Shown piece by piece: positions 61,442-64,000 of a DNA stretch of 64,000 nucleotides. Below the pieces are notes generated by a model, which worked only from the letters and a program-made list of their open reading frames with translations, had not been told where the DNA came from and searched no databases. Location of the stretch: the NCBI GenBank assembly GCA_051656605.1, contig JBOGCF010000044.1, positions 62,001-126,000 of the forward strand, in the 5' to 3' direction. The position numbers were made by a program, and so were the translations under genes. Position 1 is the stretch's first letter. Each line of letters starts with the position of its first letter. Source of the stretch: UBA12018 sp051656605. Lineage in GTDB: Bacteria > Bacteroidota > Bacteroidia > Bacteroidales > CAMTPD01.

Positions 61442-62904
61442 ACCTCTAACGTTTTATACACATACTCCATATCGATATGTGCTCGTACCCAATCGGCTAG
61501 TTTGTCGTAGTTGGCATCCTTGCGTGCTTTGTAATCGACATCGGTACAAATATCCGCCTCAACTTGTTTCAAGATATAAGCAATCACATCGTTGTTATCA
61601 AAAACTCCGTGAATGTATGTACCCCAAGTTTTGTCGTTGAGATAATAGCCATCTTTCTCACCATTACCTAAGATAGCAAACGGAGCATCGGTTTCGGTCT
61701 TCCCTGCATGTATTTCATAGCCTTCGCCTTCGCCCTGATGATGCGTCATCGTAAAGTAGCATTGACGGGTTTGCTTGCCCTCACAAAGCGTAGTTTCTGT
61801 AGGAAAAATACCCAATCCAGGTATCGAAGCAACGTCTCCTTCTACATGCAACGGATCGTGAATCCAACTTCCCATCATCTGAAAACCACCACAGATACCA
61901 TACAATGGTTTGTTCTCACGGTGGTGTTTCAAGATTGCTTGCGCCACACCCGTAGAACGCAGATACATCATATCGGAAATCGTATTCTTAGAGCCAGGAA
62001 TAATCACAATATCAGCCATTGCAATCTCTTCCGGTTTATTGCTATACATCAATTGCACCTCCGGTATCTGCTCCAGCATGTTGAAGTCGGTAAAGTTTGA
62101 CATGTGCTTGAGCAATGCAACCACAATGCGTACCTTCTTCTCGCCCTCTTTCGCTTGGTGACTATCCAAGATCACGGCATCTTCTTGCTCTACAAAAATA
62201 TCCTGAAAGTACGGTACGACACCTACTACCGGTTTGCCCGTTAGTTCTTCGAGCATGCGACGCCCTTCGGTAAAGAGGTTGATATCTCCTCTAAATTTAT
62301 TAATGATGATCCCTTTGATCGCATCGCGCTCTTCTTGAGGCAATAGCAAAATAGAACCGTAGACACTGGCAAAAACACCACCTTTGTCAATATCGGCAAT
62401 TAGGTAAGTGGCAGCATCGGCATACAAAGCCATACGCATGTTTACGATGTCTTTGTCCCAGAGATTCACTTCGGATATACTTCCGGCTCCTTCTATTACA
62501 ATCGGGTTATACAGAGACGCCAGTTTATCAAAGCCCTTGCAAACCTCTTTAAATAGCATATCCCTATCGGTCTTCTGAAAGTATTCGGATGCCGATTTAT
62601 TACCGGCAGGTTTGCCATTGAGCACAACTTGAGCTGTTGTATGATTCGTTGGTTTCAGCAAGATCGGATTCATCTCTACCATGCAATCTATACCACAGGC
62701 TTCGGCTTGTACGGCTTGCGCACGACCTATCTCGAGTTGATTTTTGGTAGCATAGCTATTGAGAGACATATTTTGTGCCTTGAATGGAGCCGGATGATAA
62801 CCGTCTTGCAGAAAGATACGGCAAAATGCAGCATTGATCACCGACTTACCTACGTCGGATCCCGTACCCACAAACATGATAGGCTTTAGTTGTTTTGTTT
62901 TCAT
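61438..62904 (-). CDS. cobQ: Cobyric acid synthase CobQ/CbiP
   Basis: A 488-residue glutamine-dependent amidotransferase that amidates four side chains of adenosylcobyrinate a,c-diamide. The N-terminal dethiobiotin-synthetase-like ATPase domain has MFVGTGSDVGKSVI and EGAGSISEVNL. The C-terminal glutaminase domain has the nucleophile Cys in YGICGGFQMMG and His in YIHGVFDN. The length is normal for the family. It is coupled by 4-nt overlaps to the genes on both sides. Confidence 0.96.
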   Translation of the reverse strand: MKTKQLKPIMFVGTGSDVGKSVINAAFCRIFLQDGYHPAPFKAQNMSLNSYATKNQLEIGRAQAVQAEACGIDCMVEMNPILLKPTNHTTAQVVLNGKPAGNKSASEYFQKTDRDMLFKEVCKGFDKLASLYNPIVIEGAGSISEVNLWDKDIVNMRMALYADAATYLIADIDKGGVFASVYGSILLLPQEERDAIKGIIINKFRGDINLFTEGRRMLEELTGKPVVGVVPYFQDIFVEQEDAVILDSHQAKEGEKKVRIVVALLKHMSNFTDFNMLEQIPEVQLMYSNKPEEIAMADIVIIPGSKNTISDMMYLRSTGVAQAILKHHRENKPLYGICGGFQMMGSWIHDPLHVEGDVASIPGLGIFPTETTLCEGKQTRQCYFTMTHHQGEGEGYEIHAGKTETDAPFAILGNGEKDGYYLNDKTWGTYIHGVFDNNDVIAYILKQVEADICTDVDYKARKDANYDKLADWVRAHIDMEYVYKTLEV

Positions 62905-63452
62905 TGCAGATAAAATTTTGAGTTTTCAATTTTGATGATTCCACTGTAAGGCACCTCTACATTGAATGCATCTTTGGCCTCTACGAGTTGGAAGTACACC
63001 AAGGCAGCTCGGATTACTCCGGCATGTGTAACGATGCAGACAGGAGTATCCGTGTGCGGTAGCTCGGCAAAAAAACGACCTACTCGCGTAAACAAATCTA
63101 CGAAGGATTCTCCGTCGGGACAACGAGCGGTAAGGTAATTATCAAACCAACGTTTACCTTCGTCCTCTTTGTAAATATCCATCCAAGAGGCTCCCTCCCA
63201 TCTTCCGAAGTGCATCTCTTTAAGTCGGTCGTCGTACCGGATTTGCTCATTAAACAAATCCTGTGCTAATTGACTACATCGCACAAGCGGACTGCTATAT
63301 ATTGCTGCTAAGTCTAAATCTGAAAGTTTATTTCTCAGCGTTTTCAACGAAGCTTCGTACGAGCTATCGGGCATTACATTGAGCCATCCGTAGCAGCTTC
63401 CACTTGCAATATCAACCGCTGTATGACGTATCATATAAATAACCTTACTCAT
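62901..63452 (-). CDS. cobC: Alpha-ribazole phosphatase (CobC-type)
   Basis: A 183-residue histidine-phosphatase-superfamily member. It has the phospho-His motif MIRHTAVD near the N terminus, IYSSPLVRCSQLA, LKEMHFGRWEG, and VCIVTHAGVIR with the second catalytic His. It dephosphorylates alpha-ribazole-5'-phosphate or the cobalamin 5'-phosphate. The assignment rests on the family plus its position between cobS and cobQ, to which it is translationally coupled. Confidence 0.92.
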   Translation of the reverse strand: MSKVIYMIRHTAVDIASGSCYGWLNVMPDSSYEASLKTLRNKLSDLDLAAIYSSPLVRCSQLAQDLFNEQIRYDDRLKEMHFGRWEGASWMDIYKEDEGKRWFDNYLTARCPDGESFVDLFTRVGRFFAELPHTDTPVCIVTHAGVIRAALVYFQLVEAKDAFNVEVPYSGIIKIENSKFYLQ

Positions 63453-64000
63453 GCCGTATACTGTGTCGCGGTAAAAACCAGATAGAACAAGAGTTCGCCG
63501 AATTGCTGCAATGCACCGAGCGTATCACCCGTGAAGCCGTCAATCTTTTTATGCAAATAACGTCTATAGCAGAAAAAGAATAATGTGGCAACTGTCAATA
63601 TCGACACAATAAACCATGCATTAAAAAAGATAAGCGGCAATAATCCAAAGAGTAACCCAACTATGAGTGTAGTAAGATCAATCTTATTTCGGGTAAACTG
63701 ACCTTTGCTAGGTTCGGTACGGGCATATTGCGAGGTATTGATCAATAGCATCGGTGACAAACGGCTAAAGGCCTGTGCCGCGATGATCACATAGATAAAG
63801 TCTCGATTATAGATATGGGATAGTAGTGCAACCTTAAGTACGAATAACATGATCAATGCAATCACACCATAGGTACCTATGTGGCTGTCTTTCATAATAG
63901 CAAGTATGCGCTCCTTTGATGTTCCTCCTCCAAAACCATCGAAGAAATCGGCCAGTCCGTCTTCGTGCAAGCATCCTGTTGTAAGCAACATCACGATGAT
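63449..64000 (-). CDS. cobS: Cobalamin synthase CobS (partial, 5' end outside window)
   Basis: The C-terminal 183 codons of adenosylcobinamide-GDP ribazoletransferase. It has the active-site stretch TGCLHEDGLADFFDGFGGG, followed by RILAIMKDSHIGTYGVIALI and several membrane helices, ending VFTATQYTA. The frame stays open to the right edge of the window, so the GTG near 63994 is not the start. It joins GDP-cobinamide to alpha-ribazole. It overlaps cobC by 4 nt. cobU and cobT, expected nearby, would lie outside. Confidence 0.93.
   Translation of the reverse strand: MIVMLLTTGCLHEDGLADFFDGFGGGTSKERILAIMKDSHIGTYGVIALIMLFVLKVALLSHIYNRDFIYVIIAAQAFSRLSPMLLINTSQYARTEPSKGQFTRNKIDLTTLIVGLLFGLLPLIFFNAWFIVSILTVATLFFFCYRRYLHKKIDGFTGDTLGALQQFGELLFYLVFTATQYTA

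Overview
The window looks like a chromosomal segment from a member of the Bacteroidota, most likely order Bacteroidales. The evidence is promoters of the TTTG-N19-TAnnTTTG type (a full match precedes the tRNA array), a SusC/SusD pair driven by an ECF sigma/FecR cassette, many secreted sulfatases and glycosidases, lipoproteins, and weak or absent Shine-Dalgarno sites. Most of the sequence is moderately AT-rich. Exceptions are a GC-rich block at about 30.0-33.7 kb and a very AT-rich gene at 37.3-38.7 kb. I cannot name the genus from the sequence alone.

Layout. 0-4.3 kb: the tail of a response regulator with its histidine kinase, an SDR enzyme, an RmlD-like reductase and a DUF3810 membrane protein. 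4.4-13.6 kb: a Spy/CpxP-like periplasmic protein, an unknown acidic CxxC protein, a sulfatase, a GH30 glycosidase with a phased repeat array upstream, YceI, a zinc-ribbon coiled-coil protein with a Nif3-family partner, and aspS. 13.7-14.2 kb: four identical tRNA-Pro(TGG) genes behind one strong promoter. 14.7-20.9 kb: a six-gene export operon (TolC, HlyD-like lipoprotein, two ATPases, two ABC-2 permeases). 21.0-23.9 kb: a secreted Yellow/MRJP-VOC fusion divergent from an HxlR regulator, then a 7-alpha-hydroxysteroid-dehydrogenase-like SDR.

24.2-29.7 kb is a regulator island: four LuxR-type proteins in mirrored A-B-B'-A' order, an AraC-type DNA-binding domain on its own, and a NarL-type two-component pair. 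30.0-34.3 kb is a phage- or element-like replication cassette (GH73-like lysozyme, HU-like protein, DUF4248, TOPRIM/helicase, separate primase zinc finger). It has a 10-bp-periodic repeat array in its divergent promoter region. 35.2-40.0 kb holds a candidate defence module: an SF2 helicase with an extra N-terminal domain, a KAP-type P-loop NTPase, and an HsdR-N-type PD-(D/E)xK nuclease. I consider this the best candidate for an undescribed system.

40.1-64 kb is metabolic: a propeller lipoprotein, a Fic gene remnant, GH27 plus sulfatase, a FAS1 lipoprotein, a DoxX-DUF2892 fusion, a choloylglycine-hydrolase-family enzyme, a PliI-like lysozyme inhibitor, a sigma/FecR/SusC/SusD/sulfatase locus, an alkaline-phosphatase-superfamily enzyme, and a translationally coupled cobalamin operon (cobS-cobC-cobQ-cobD-cbiB) that runs off the right edge. 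All three sulfatases are serine-type, so they need an anaerobic sulfatase-maturating enzyme that is not encoded here.
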